Shown: piece by piece, positions 6,766 through 16,328 of the stretch
Layout of the letters: each line of letters starts with the position of its first letter
Numbering within the stretch: the first letter of the stretch is position 1
Assembly (NCBI GenBank): GCA_944376125.1
Contig: CALWBQ010000023.1
Coordinates: 1 to 48,058, forward strand
Origin: an uncultured Lachnospiraceae bacterium
GTDB taxonomy: Bacteria > Bacillota > Clostridia > Lachnospirales > Lachnospiraceae
DNA length: 48,058 nt
Direction of reading: 5' to 3'
The notes under the pieces: generated by a model
The model's input: only the letters and a program-made list of their open reading frames with translations
What the model was told of the DNA's origin: nothing
Databases searched by the model: none
Made by a program: the position numbers and the translations under genes

Positions 6766-8481
6766 ATGGTAAAAATATTGTTTATTTCAAACATTACAAA
6801 TAAAGTTGGCTCATTTTCTATAGCTAGTATAAAGGCTGCACAAGAAAAAGGAATGGAATTTCATATGGCGGCTAACTGGGATCAGGCAGGAGAGGAGCAG
6901 ATTAGATCTGATGAAAAAGAATACAATGTGAAAATACACAATATCCCATTGGCAAGAAGTCCATATTCCCCGGCAAACCTGAAGGCGTATAAAAAACTGG
7001 TTCAGATTATAGAAGATGAAAATATAGATTACATCCACTGCAATACTCCGATAGGTGGTCTACTTGGCAGACTAGCCGGAAAAAAATGTAAGATCAAAAA
7101 GATTATTTATCAGGCACATGGGTTCCATTTTTATACGGGAGCGCCTGTCAAGAACTGGTTGCTTTATTATCCCGTGGAGAGATGGCTGGCGCATTACACG
7201 GATGCGCTTATTACGATCAACCATGAGGACTATAAAAGGGCAAAGAAATTCAAGCTGAAGGACCATGGCAAGGTTTATTACGTTCCGGGCGTCGGTATAG
7301 ATACATCACAGTATCGTTCTGATAGACAGATTAGGCTTGAGAAGCGTAAGGAACTTGGCTTGGAAGATGATGACATCGCTTTGATCTCAATGGGGGAATT
7401 GATTGAGCGAAAGAATTACCCCTTGGCGATAGAAGCAATCGCCAAGGTGGGGAAGTCCAATCTTCATTATTTCATCTGTGGGCAGGGGCCGGACGAAGAA
7501 AAACTGGTTTCCCTAGCAGATGAGCTGGGGATTAGGGAACAGATCCATTTCCTGGGAGATAGGGCGGATATTAAGGAATTACTTCAAGCGGCAGACATAT
7601 TCCTGTTTACCACACTCCAGGAAGGTCTGGCGAGATCATTGATGGAAGCAATGGCAAGCGGGCTTCCCTGTATCGCAAGCAGGGGTCGTGGAAATACAGA
7701 GTTACTGAATGATAGTAACGGAGGGATCTTGTGCGACAGCTTAGAGGAATATGTAGCCGCTATTCATAAGAGTGCAGACGATCCGGCACTCAGAAAACAG
7801 ATGAGTGTGAACAACATAGAAGCGATCCAGCATTATAGTGTAGGAGAGATTTCTAAGAAGTTAGAAGACATCTATACTTCTGAATTTTATGCGGGAGGGA
7901 TAAGTCTTGGTGAATTTATCCCAGCCAGGGCGAAGAAACGGTTGGAAATAAACATTCCATTAAGTACAGTCATGTTGATATCCGTTGGTGAACTGAATGG
8001 GAATAAAAATAACCAGGTGATCATCAGGGCTCTTGGAAAGCTGAATGATAAGAATGTTCATTATGTACTTTGCGGAGTGGGTAGTAAGGAGTCTGAGTTA
8101 AAGGCTCTGGCGCAGAAAATGGGTGTTGTGAACAATGTGCATTTTCTGGGCTACCGGACGGATATAAAAGAATTAATGAATGCAAGCGACATATTCGTGA
8201 TGCCATCTATTAGAGAAGGCCTAAGCAGATCCATTATGGAGGCTATGGCAAGCGGCCTTCCCTGTGTGGTAAGTAGGATCCGAGGGAATGTTGATCTTGT
8301 AAAAGATGGTGAGAGTGGATATGCAATTGCAGCTGATGACGTGGTCGGTTTTACAGAGAAGATGGGTGAATTGATCCGAGATGAAGGCCTAAGAACACGG
8401 ATGACAGAACGGAACCTAAGAAGGATTAAGGATTTCGATATTAAGACTGTCAAAGACATGATCGGTAAGATTTATCAGTAA
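6766..8481 (+). CDS. Glycosyltransferase family 4-like protein with duplicated C-terminal domain
   Basis: A 571-residue protein, well above the usual ~360-400. Residues 1-200 form the N-terminal acceptor domain (QAHGFHFYTGAP, PGVGID). Residues ~204-365 form the donor-binding domain with ISMGELIERKN (K216), HFLGDRADIKELLQAAD and LQEGLARSLMEAMASGLP. Residues ~401-570 repeat the donor domain: ISVGELNGNKN, HFLGYRTDIKELMNASD and IREGLSRSIMEAMASGLP. The repeat has no acceptor domain of its own, so it may bind a second nucleotide sugar, bind without catalysis, or be regulatory (inference). The gene follows the initiating transferase by 2 bases and probably adds an early sugar of the repeat unit. Confidence 0.9.
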   Translation: MVKILFISNITNKVGSFSIASIKAAQEKGMEFHMAANWDQAGEEQIRSDEKEYNVKIHNIPLARSPYSPANLKAYKKLVQIIEDENIDYIHCNTPIGGLLGRLAGKKCKIKKIIYQAHGFHFYTGAPVKNWLLYYPVERWLAHYTDALITINHEDYKRAKKFKLKDHGKVYYVPGVGIDTSQYRSDRQIRLEKRKELGLEDDDIALISMGELIERKNYPLAIEAIAKVGKSNLHYFICGQGPDEEKLVSLADELGIREQIHFLGDRADIKELLQAADIFLFTTLQEGLARSLMEAMASGLPCIASRGRGNTELLNDSNGGILCDSLEEYVAAIHKSADDPALRKQMSVNNIEAIQHYSVGEISKKLEDIYTSEFYAGGISLGEFIPARAKKRLEINIPLSTVMLISVGELNGNKNNQVIIRALGKLNDKNVHYVLCGVGSKESELKALAQKMGVVNNVHFLGYRTDIKELMNASDIFVMPSIREGLSRSIMEAMASGLPCVVSRIRGNVDLVKDGESGYAIAADDVVGFTEKMGELIRDEGLRTRMTERNLRRIKDFDIKTVKDMIGKIYQ

Positions 8482-8514
8482 GAAGACGGAAATACTAGAA
8501 TAGGTGGTTGATAA

Positions 8515-9552
8515 ATGAAGATTTTACATTTACTCCAAAGTGGACATTTTTCCGGTGCAGAGAATGTTGTCTGTCAGATTATCGGATTGATGAAAGATGA
8601 GCTAGATATCCAGATGGCATACTGCAGTCGTGACGGACAAATAAGAGAAACTTTGAAGGAGCGAGAAATTGAATACTATCCGATTAAGGAATTAACAGTT
8701 GCAGAGATAAAAAGAATAATTAGAGAATACAAGCCTGATATTATTCATGCCCATGATATGCGGGCGAGTTTTGTGGCTGCAAGGGCTTGTGGAAAGATTA
8801 CCCTTATATCACATGTCCATAATAACAACTTTGATTCCAGAGGAGTATCAGTAAAGTCTATAGCATACTTGTTTGCTGCAGCTAAAGCTAAACATATTTT
8901 TTGGGTATCTAATAGTTCGTATACAGGATATTGTTTTCATTCACTTTTTCGGAAAAAGAGTAGTGTGCTGTACAACATCATCAGTATAGACGATCTATAC
9001 AGAAAAATGTATAAAGATTGTAATAATTACGACTACGATATTGTGTATTTAGGCAGATTGACCCCTCAAAAAAACCCCCATAGGCTTCTGAGAGTTTTCA
9101 AGATGCTGATAGAGAAAAGACCAAATACGAAGATTGCAGTCATAGGAACTGGGGAATTAGAAGATGAGATACATCAGTTGGCAGCAGAACTTGAATTGGA
9201 GCCAAACGTAGAGTTTCTTGGATTCCAGAGTAATCCATATAAGATGCTCCATGACGCGAAACTTATGATCATGACATCCAGATGGGAAGGAACGCCAATG
9301 TGTGTGCTGGAAGCTATGGCGCTTGGTGTTCCTGTTGTGAGCACGCCTACGGACGGAGTTAAGGATGTAGTAGAGGACGGAAAGACGGGATACCTGAGTG
9401 ACGATGATGAAGTTTTAGTTAAAAAGTGCCTGAAGATTCTTGGAAATGATGAATTATATCAAAAATCACATCAAAACAGCTTAAAGAAAGCAACAGAGAT
9501 TTTAGATTCTAAAACTTATAAAGCGGCGTTAGACAGGATATACCGTTCCTGA
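8515..9552 (+). CDS. Glycosyltransferase family 4 protein
   Basis: A 345-residue GT-B fold transferase. The N-terminus MKILHLLQSGHFSGAENVV is the typical acceptor-side glycine loop; then come IIHAHDMRAS, VYLGRLTPQKNPHRLL (donor-domain start with the catalytic-region K), FLGFQSNPYKMLHDA and SRWEGTPMCVLEAMALGVPV, which contains the E-x7-E retaining-transferase motif. It should transfer a sugar from a nucleotide donor to the lipid-linked repeat unit at the cytoplasmic membrane face. The start follows GGTGG with a gap of 33 bases from the previous gene. Donor and acceptor cannot be inferred. Confidence 0.9.
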   Translation: MKILHLLQSGHFSGAENVVCQIIGLMKDELDIQMAYCSRDGQIRETLKEREIEYYPIKELTVAEIKRIIREYKPDIIHAHDMRASFVAARACGKITLISHVHNNNFDSRGVSVKSIAYLFAAAKAKHIFWVSNSSYTGYCFHSLFRKKSSVLYNIISIDDLYRKMYKDCNNYDYDIVYLGRLTPQKNPHRLLRVFKMLIEKRPNTKIAVIGTGELEDEIHQLAAELELEPNVEFLGFQSNPYKMLHDAKLMIMTSRWEGTPMCVLEAMALGVPVVSTPTDGVKDVVEDGKTGYLSDDDEVLVKKCLKILGNDELYQKSHQNSLKKATEILDSKTYKAALDRIYRS

Positions 9553-9585
9553 TTTGGACGGAGAAAGAAGGAAGGCTTTGCGGCA

Positions 9586-10668
9586 GTGAAAGAAAAAATT
9601 GTTTTATTTACGGCAAATGTGCAGGGCGGAATTTTACAGCTTACCTTGCAGATATATAAAACACTCTTGGAAGAGGGATATGTTGCAAGGGTATTCATGC
9701 CACAAGAAATTACCAATATAGATATAGGTGCAATAGATAGAGGAGATCTTTTCCAATATCATAAAGAGAAAAAAGTTTTGGACAAAACGCCTTATAAGAA
9801 TTTGGCCAAGCAAATTAATGAGGTTAGACCGGATTACGTGTGGTACATGGATGATAGCGTGATTTGTTCAAATGTGGGGTTATATTTAGACAAGGGCATT
9901 AAGCAGCTTCTGACATTACATGATGCTGGAACACATCATCCGACGAATCATAAGAGTGTGAGAGCCATTTTAGTTGAAAAGTATACAAAAGCAGTCAATA
10001 CAAGTTTTTACAGAAATGTATATAAGTTTGTATTGATGTCCCCAGAGAGTATGAAAACGTTCTTTAGTCTTTATCCAGCATATAAGGAAAAAGCTGAGAT
10101 GATGACACTAGGCGCTCATCTACCGGAGGTGGAGGAAATAAAGCCTTCAGAAATGAGAGTAGATAAAAACTACTTCTTGTTTTTTGGAAGAATAGACAAG
10201 TATAAAGGTATAGGCAATTTGCTGAGGGCATACCGTAATGTTTCAAGCAATGTTCTCCCACTTGTAATTGCGGGGGGAGGGCGTTTCACTGATGAAGAAA
10301 ACAGACTAATTGAAGGTTGTAATAATCTTACGGTTATAAATCGCTATATTGATGATGGAGAGATGAAATGGCTCCTTCATCATATGTCCGTAGCTGTACT
10401 GCCTTATATAGAGGCGACGCAGAGCGGGGTTATTCCTTTAGCTTATCTATTTAGTAAGCCGGTAATGGTTTCTAATGTTGCGGGATTAACACAGTTTGTT
10501 ATTAACGGAAAAACCGGATTTGTATGCAATACACAGAGTGAATGGGAAGATATGCTGGTTCATATGTCAGATAGTATAAATGGTCTTAATGATAAAGTAA
10601 TCAGAAAGTATTATGAAGATAAGATGGACTGGAATAAGAATATTAAGGAGTTCTTTTCAAAAATATGA
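9586..10668 (+). CDS. Glycosyltransferase (GT-B, family 4-like)
   Basis: A 360-residue protein starting at GTG 9586. N-terminal region: FTANVQGGILQLTLQIYKTL. Donor domain: YFLFFGRIDKYKGIGNLLRA, VIAGGGRF, and PYIEATQSGVIPLAYLFSKP in place of the classic E-x7-E. The E-x-T-Q-S-G-V form is common in a sub-branch of GT4 enzymes of Gram-positive polysaccharide loci. It overlaps the next gene by 4 bases (ATGA), which suggests coupled translation. Confidence 0.85.
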   Translation: MKEKIVLFTANVQGGILQLTLQIYKTLLEEGYVARVFMPQEITNIDIGAIDRGDLFQYHKEKKVLDKTPYKNLAKQINEVRPDYVWYMDDSVICSNVGLYLDKGIKQLLTLHDAGTHHPTNHKSVRAILVEKYTKAVNTSFYRNVYKFVLMSPESMKTFFSLYPAYKEKAEMMTLGAHLPEVEEIKPSEMRVDKNYFLFFGRIDKYKGIGNLLRAYRNVSSNVLPLVIAGGGRFTDEENRLIEGCNNLTVINRYIDDGEMKWLLHHMSVAVLPYIEATQSGVIPLAYLFSKPVMVSNVAGLTQFVINGKTGFVCNTQSEWEDMLVHMSDSINGLNDKVIRKYYEDKMDWNKNIKEFFSKI

Positions 10669-11822
10669 AAAAAGTACTGATTGCTGTAAGCCAGCTAAGA
10701 GTAGGCGGCGTATCAAAAGCACTTATTGAGCTATTAAAAAACATATCGAATAAATACAAAGTGACGCTACTTTGCTTTGATCATGTTGGTGCCTTTTTCG
10801 GCGATATTCCGGAAAATGTGACAGTAATCTCTGATAATCCTTACCTTGTCCTTACAGAACGGTCAGCAGGTGGGGTGAGTAATTATGGTAAGAAATATAA
10901 AGTATTACGACAAATTGGTTCAGGCTGGACGAAATGCTTTGGTAAAGAGATACCGGCAAAGTATATATGTCATAAAGTCGGATATATTGAGGGACAATAC
11001 GATGTTGCAATAGCTTTTGGCCACCCACAGAAAGAGAATCTCTTTTGTAATTTGGTTGGTGAGGTTGTTCTAAATTGTGTCCATAGTAAGAAGAAAGTAA
11101 TCGTTATCCATTGTGATTATGAATCATATGGTGGTCATTGCAGATGCAATGATAAGCTGCTTTTGCAGTTTGATAGAATAGCCGCTGTGTCTAGAAGCGT
11201 TGGGAAAGCGATAGAAAGGTGTATTCCGGAAGCTGCTTCTAAGATTTGTACTCTTAGAAACTTTCATGATTTTGATTTGATGAGAAGAGAGGCAGACGAG
11301 GATCCTATCAAATATACGCACAAGCATACGCTTGTTACCGTGGCAAGACTGAGTGAAGAGAAGGGACTACTGCAGGGCATAGACATAGTAGATAAAATCA
11401 GAAAAGATGGTTATGACATTGGCTGGCATATCGTAGGAGATGGATATCTCAAAAATCAGTTAAAACAGCATATTTCAGACTATGGGTTAGAGGGGTGTGT
11501 TGTCCTGGAAGGAGAGCAGATAAATCCGTATAGATATTTAAAAAATGCAGATTATTTGTTTGTACCTTCATTTCATGAAGCGGCGCCAATGGTTTTTGAT
11601 GAGGCTGCGTGTTTAAACATACCGATTATTTCAACAGATACACTTTCTGCAAAAGAGCTTATAACTGAAAGGAATATAGGATATGTTGGTAAGCTGAATC
11701 AGATGGCCGAAATAATAAAAGAAGCTCTGGCGAACAAGGAAGAGTTCCGAGTGCGGATGAAATTACATATTTCAGATAACAGTGGTGCCATGATGGATTT
11801 TGAAACTTTGTGTATTGATTAA
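10665..11822 (+). CDS. Glycosyltransferase (GT-B, family 4-like)
   Basis: A 385-residue protein. N-terminus MKKVLIAVSQLRVGGVSKALI (acceptor domain), donor domain from VTVARLSEEKGLLQGIDIVD, then IVGDGYLKNQLKQHI, and PSFHEAAPMVFDEAACLNIP, a recognisable E-x7-E site (HEAAPMVFDE). The ATG lies on the stop of the previous transferase. Four consecutive transferases imply a repeat unit of roughly four to six sugars (inference). The C-terminus DNSGAMMDFETLCID carries the conserved short helix seen in this group. Confidence 0.88.
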   Translation: MKKVLIAVSQLRVGGVSKALIELLKNISNKYKVTLLCFDHVGAFFGDIPENVTVISDNPYLVLTERSAGGVSNYGKKYKVLRQIGSGWTKCFGKEIPAKYICHKVGYIEGQYDVAIAFGHPQKENLFCNLVGEVVLNCVHSKKKVIVIHCDYESYGGHCRCNDKLLLQFDRIAAVSRSVGKAIERCIPEAASKICTLRNFHDFDLMRREADEDPIKYTHKHTLVTVARLSEEKGLLQGIDIVDKIRKDGYDIGWHIVGDGYLKNQLKQHISDYGLEGCVVLEGEQINPYRYLKNADYLFVPSFHEAAPMVFDEAACLNIPIISTDTLSAKELITERNIGYVGKLNQMAEIIKEALANKEEFRVRMKLHISDNSGAMMDFETLCID

Positions 11823-11884
11823 AGAACGAATGTACTCTTTATATACATGGAGATTAATAATGAAGTGTATAAGGGGATATCATA

Positions 11885-13168
11885 ATGCCATATGTAGAGT
11901 TAAATATAAAGGATAGTCCGTGGAAAGTTTATATAGTTTGTATACTGATAATACTTGGGCTTATATCCAGAGATATGTTGGGTATAGGGATCAACAAATT
12001 TATTTTCTTGTTTCTTGCGATAATCCCTATTTTGTTTGCAGATACAAAATATGTAGCCATTTTTTCATGTTTTGTGATTCCGTTGTATGTAGGACTTCCT
12101 GGAAATTACATTTCAATAGTGTTACTAGTTAGACTTGTTTACGACGCTGTCAGATATAGAATCAGCATTTCCAAGCCTGGATTTCTGTTAACTATGATAG
12201 CTGCTATTTATATTTTCTTTCAAAACTATTGTTTTGGATATGTGGATATATATTATCTGATGGCTTCTGTGGATTTTATTGTTTTGGGGCTTGCCATGTC
12301 AGTGTTGAGGGAAAACATGGCGGGAAAAGAGGCAGTATTGTTCTTTTCAATGGGAAATGCAGCCTTAGGAACTGTTATGCTTAGTGCAACTTTGTCCTAT
12401 TATTCATTGGAAGAACTAATGAATCCTGCATCCAGATTGGGATATACAGGGTTGCTAATGAGCAGCTCCGGGGCAAATATGGCTACATCTATCGATCCTA
12501 ATTTTTATGCAATGAATACGATAGCCTGTATTTCCGCTATATTTTTGATTCTACCAGAATTCAAATCGAAGCTGTCAAGGTATCTTGCCATTATTTCGAT
12601 TATTATAAGTACAGGATGTTGCTTGGTGGGACTTTCAAGAACTTTCATCGTCCTTTTGGTTATATGGGCATTATTGTGGTTTATAAGTCAGGAAAACATC
12701 AAGCGTGCAGTTACGTTTACTGCAATTATTGGCATACTAATATTTGTTTTTTTTCAATTTATGCCGACAGTTGTGACAGGGCTGATGAATCGATTCCAAG
12801 GAGCAGATTTTGCTGGTGGCAATGGTAGGATCGAATTGATCTCAAATCATTTTGAAGCATGGTATGAGACAATACAATCAATATTTTTTGGCATTGGCTT
12901 GTTTAACTGTAATACACACTGCGCCCCGCTGGTATATTTGTTCGGGCTTGGAATAGTAGGATTTATTCCGGTTTTGGGATGGTTTACATATCAATGGAAT
13001 AGGTGCAAAAGTTACTATGGGAGAATTTCATTTAAAGAAGTAATCCCAGTTTTGATAACATTTATAAGTTTTGCCTCTATTCCGGCGGCCGGAGCAATTA
13101 ATTACACTTTGCCGATGCTTATTCCTATGTTGATTTTTAATGTATCCGATAATAATGGAGGAAGCTAA
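11885..13168 (+). CDS. O-antigen/capsule polymerase (Wzy-like), multispanning
   Basis: A 427-residue protein that is almost entirely hydrophobic helices (about 10-12 predicted by eye). Near residues 285-330 a longer polar loop (MNRFQGADFAGGNGRIELIS) contains the R-x6-7-GR pattern seen in Wzy/O-antigen ligase-like proteins, followed by FFGIGLFN. Wzy enzymes join lipid-linked repeat units on the outer face of the membrane. Sequence conservation in this family is very low, so the call rests on topology, length, the GGNGR loop and position between transferases and flippase. The ATG follows AAGGGG. Its TAA overlaps the next ATG by one base. Confidence 0.8.
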   Translation: MPYVELNIKDSPWKVYIVCILIILGLISRDMLGIGINKFIFLFLAIIPILFADTKYVAIFSCFVIPLYVGLPGNYISIVLLVRLVYDAVRYRISISKPGFLLTMIAAIYIFFQNYCFGYVDIYYLMASVDFIVLGLAMSVLRENMAGKEAVLFFSMGNAALGTVMLSATLSYYSLEELMNPASRLGYTGLLMSSSGANMATSIDPNFYAMNTIACISAIFLILPEFKSKLSRYLAIISIIISTGCCLVGLSRTFIVLLVIWALLWFISQENIKRAVTFTAIIGILIFVFFQFMPTVVTGLMNRFQGADFAGGNGRIELISNHFEAWYETIQSIFFGIGLFNCNTHCAPLVYLFGLGIVGFIPVLGWFTYQWNRCKSYYGRISFKEVIPVLITFISFASIPAAGAINYTLPMLIPMLIFNVSDNNGGS

Positions 13169-13737
13169 TGCATAAATCAAGATTGAAGAGAATGTTTGGC
13201 AGATTTCTGTACTTTTTTGCCTCCAAAATGCCGGAATCTAATACCAGGCCTAATTTTGGAGCGAAAAAATTTCGTGCCATTTGTGGAAAATTGATAATGA
13301 ATTACTGCGGAGAAGCTGTCAATATAGAAAAAGGTGCTCAGTTTACTTCAAGCATGTCTTTGGGAAATCATTCAGGAATCGGTGAATTCTGTGTAATAGC
13401 TAACCAAACTACTATAGGTAATAATGTAATGATGGCACGTGAATGCATTATTAATCCTTCTAATCATGTTATTGATGATGTCACCATACCGATGAATCGA
13501 CAAGGAATAGAGCCAGTTAAGGCAGTAATTATTGATGATGATGTGTGGATCGGAAGCAGGGTGATTATCTTACCAGGAGTGCATGTTCATCAGGGAAGCG
13601 TACTTGCAGCAGGTGCAGTTGTTACGAAGGATGTACCGGCCTTTTCCGTAGTGGGGGGGGTGCCAGCTAAGGTGATCAAGTATCGAAAAGAAATGGAAAT
13701 AAGACAAGACGGACTAGAGGGGGATAGTAAATCATGA
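13168..13737 (+). CDS. Hexapeptide-repeat (left-handed beta-helix) acyltransferase
   Basis: A 189-residue protein of the maltose/galactoside O-acetyltransferase superfamily. Residues ~50-175 show hexapeptide turns (IGEFCVIANQTTIGNNVMMA, then VIIDDDVWIGSRVIILPGV, AAGAVVTKDV) and end in the standard cap VVGGVPAKVIKYR. NHVID may carry the catalytic histidine. It would O-acetylate a sugar of the repeat unit with acetyl-CoA. The VGGV codons form an unbroken run of eight G at 13653-13660; slippage there would shift the frame 28 codons before the stop. The gene is fused tightly to its neighbours (1-base overlap before, 4-base overlap after). Confidence 0.88.
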   Translation: MHKSRLKRMFGRFLYFFASKMPESNTRPNFGAKKFRAICGKLIMNYCGEAVNIEKGAQFTSSMSLGNHSGIGEFCVIANQTTIGNNVMMARECIINPSNHVIDDVTIPMNRQGIEPVKAVIIDDDVWIGSRVIILPGVHVHQGSVLAAGAVVTKDVPAFSVVGGVPAKVIKYRKEMEIRQDGLEGDSKS

Positions 13738-14798
13738 AAGTAGGAATACTTACTTTTCCACATTCGCCTAGCTTGGGTGCCATGCTTCAAATGGGATCGC
13801 TCTATCATGTGATAGAAGAAATGGGACATGAGGTAGAGATTATAAATTATGTCTCAAATAAAGTAAACCACCAACAAAAAAGACCTATGACAATGAAAAC
13901 AATAGCTATTCACATTCTGTCAAAATTGTTTTTGAAAAGCTCACGGCCTTCTTTTCAAGAATTTGAAGCCAGATTACAGATGTTCCCAGAGCAGCCCGTA
14001 TCTGAAATAAGTGATTTGAGTGTAATAGAAAATCGTTTTGATCGCATTATTGTTGGCAGCGACCAGGTATGGAATCCTGTTGTGACGGGACATGATTTAA
14101 ATTTTTATCTGGAGTTTTGTAAGGATCCTAAAAAGAAGGCATCGTATGCAGCAAGCTTTGGTTATATGCAGGCGGATCAGAACTATATAGACAGAATCAC
14201 AGAGTTATTGAATGATTTCAGTTATTTGTCAGTGCGCGAAAGAGATGGACAGCAAATTATTAAAGATCTTACAGGAAGAAACTCAAAATTAGTCCTTGAT
14301 CCAACGTTACTTGTTTCTGAAAAGTATTTACGTAGCATTATGGTACCAAACGCGCGCTCGAATAAATACGTCCTCTTTTTTTGCATAAAGCCGAGCAGTA
14401 AGTTATATGACACTGCGAGAGTATATGCTGAAAAGAATGGCTATGAATTACTGACAATAGGCGGGAGGATGAAAGATCGCCTTGACCCTAGGAAACATCC
14501 TGTATTTGGAGCCGGGCCGAAGGAATTTCTGGGATTAATAAATGGAGCACAATGTGTGTTTACGAATTCGTTTCATGGAATGGCAATATCTGTGGCACTG
14601 CATAGGGATTTTTATGTTGAGTTTTCATCCGATACGAATTCAAGGCTGATCAACCTAACAGAATTACTTGGGTTGGGGAGCAGGGTGGTAAAAGACGAAC
14701 CACTGTATGAGAAAAGAATGGATTACAGCAATGTTGACATAATTTTAGATAAAGAAAGAGAAGTGTCAATGAATTATTTAAAAGAAGTACTTCACTGA
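13734..14798 (+). CDS. Polysaccharide pyruvyl transferase family protein
   Basis: A 354-residue protein. N-terminus MKVGILTFPHSPSLGAMLQM, the central DRIIVGSDQVWNP, SYAASFG, SVRERDG and the C-terminal FTNSFHGMAISVALHRDF are the family hallmarks (CsaB/WcaK-like GT-B fold). Members transfer pyruvate from phosphoenolpyruvate to make ketal-linked pyruvylated sugars, or belong to related groups of unknown donor. The pairing with the iron-sulfur F420-dehydrogenase-like gene at 16329 recurs in clostridial polysaccharide loci. It starts inside the stop of the acyltransferase. Confidence 0.9.
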   Translation: MKVGILTFPHSPSLGAMLQMGSLYHVIEEMGHEVEIINYVSNKVNHQQKRPMTMKTIAIHILSKLFLKSSRPSFQEFEARLQMFPEQPVSEISDLSVIENRFDRIIVGSDQVWNPVVTGHDLNFYLEFCKDPKKKASYAASFGYMQADQNYIDRITELLNDFSYLSVRERDGQQIIKDLTGRNSKLVLDPTLLVSEKYLRSIMVPNARSNKYVLFFCIKPSSKLYDTARVYAEKNGYELLTIGGRMKDRLDPRKHPVFGAGPKEFLGLINGAQCVFTNSFHGMAISVALHRDFYVEFSSDTNSRLINLTELLGLGSRVVKDEPLYEKRMDYSNVDIILDKEREVSMNYLKEVLH

Positions 14799-14812
14799 CA
14801 AGAGGATAATAT

Positions 14813-16321
14813 ATGAATAGGACGCAGAAGTTTGCATTAAATTCACTGACTACAGCAATAAGCCAGGTTGTTGTCATGATAGTGGGCTTTATAACCCCTA
14901 GCTTGATGATCCGGACATATGGATCCGAAATAAATGGCCTTGTTTCATCTATTAATCAACTGATTAACTATATTTCACTGGTTGAGGCTGGACTCAGCGG
15001 TGCAGCCGTTTTTTCTTTATATAAACCTTTGGCAGATGGTGATGAAAAGGGGATCAATGCTATTGTTTCTGCCGCAAAGAAGTATTATTTCCAAGCGGGA
15101 TATGCGTTTTCTTCTGCAGCACTAATCCTGTCGCTGGTTTATGCTTTCTTAAAGTCATCACAAACAATCTCATTTAATACGATTTTTTTACTGACTTTAA
15201 TACTAAGCGTGAACGGCTGTGTTGATTTCTTTGTTTTGTCAAGGTATCGTGTGATTTTAACAGCCGATCAAAAAACATATGTTATTTCATCGGTGTCGAT
15301 TTTACAGGTCATTGTGCGTACAAGCATCATTATTGTATGTGCATTGAATGAAATAGATGTAGTATTTCTTTATGGTTTGGCACTTTTGCCCATCATTCTG
15401 AAAGTTGTAATTTTATCTGGATACTGTAAGAGAAAATATAGTTTTCTGGACTTTGGGGCTGAGCCCAACATCGAAGCGCTGGGTAGAAGATACGATGTAA
15501 TTTACCAGCAAATTCTTGGAGTAGTTCAGACTGGGGCGCCTGCAATCATAGCAACAGTAGTACTTGACTTCTTCTCGGTAAGCATATACGCAGTTTACAA
15601 CATGGTTATGAGCGGGCTAAATGGAATATTAAGTATATTTATATCCGGCCTACCCGCTGGCTTTGGGGAAGTAATAGCAAAGAAAGAATATGAGACACTA
15701 AGAAAGTCTACATCAGAATTTGAAGTGGCCTATTATTATATTCTTTCCATTGCATATGGGCTAACGTTTGCTTTGATGCTTCCATTTATCAAGATTTATA
15801 CTGCAAATTTCCACGATGCAAATTATATTTTGCCCATGTTTTCGTTCTTAATTGTGTTAAATGGATTATTATACAATATCAAAACACCTCAGAGTATGCT
15901 GATTATATCAGCAGGAATGTATAAAGAAACGAGATGGAAAGTGACCATTCAGGCATTGATTATTGTGTTAGGCGGATTTGTATTTGCTTACTTTTGGGGA
16001 CTTCCTGGTATTATGATTGCCTCATGTGCTTCAAATTTATATAGAACTATAGATTTGCTTTTGTTTGTTCCTAAATATATAACGATAACATCGCCTAAAA
16101 AATCTATATTGAGGATGCTAAGGGTTCTTATACAGATTGTTATTGCAAATATGCCTGTAATGTTTATGGATTTAAATCCATCTGGATATAAGGAATGGAT
16201 TTTTTGCGCAATAGCTTTAGGAATTTGGAGTCTTTTGGTCGTGACATTATTCACATTTATTTTAGATAAGAGAGAGTTCAAAGCCTTATTTAACAGGCTG
16301 AAGAATATGGTGAGGAGATAG
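14813..16321 (+). CDS. Lipid-linked repeat-unit flippase (Wzx-like, MOP superfamily)
   Basis: A 502-residue integral membrane protein with about 12-14 hydrophobic helices. The N-terminal RTYGSEINGLVSSINQLINY and LVEAGLSGAAVFSLYKPLA are typical of the polysaccharide-transport branch (PST/Wzx) of the MOP superfamily. It should move undecaprenyl-linked repeat units to the outside. The ATG lies 14 bases after the pyruvyl transferase and follows AGAGGATAAT. Its stop is 7 bases before the next GTG start. Confidence 0.9.
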   Translation: MNRTQKFALNSLTTAISQVVVMIVGFITPSLMIRTYGSEINGLVSSINQLINYISLVEAGLSGAAVFSLYKPLADGDEKGINAIVSAAKKYYFQAGYAFSSAALILSLVYAFLKSSQTISFNTIFLLTLILSVNGCVDFFVLSRYRVILTADQKTYVISSVSILQVIVRTSIIIVCALNEIDVVFLYGLALLPIILKVVILSGYCKRKYSFLDFGAEPNIEALGRRYDVIYQQILGVVQTGAPAIIATVVLDFFSVSIYAVYNMVMSGLNGILSIFISGLPAGFGEVIAKKEYETLRKSTSEFEVAYYYILSIAYGLTFALMLPFIKIYTANFHDANYILPMFSFLIVLNGLLYNIKTPQSMLIISAGMYKETRWKVTIQALIIVLGGFVFAYFWGLPGIMIASCASNLYRTIDLLLFVPKYITITSPKKSILRMLRVLIQIVIANMPVMFMDLNPSGYKEWIFCAIALGIWSLLVVTLFTFILDKREFKALFNRLKNMVRR

Positions 16322-16328
16322 AAAAACT

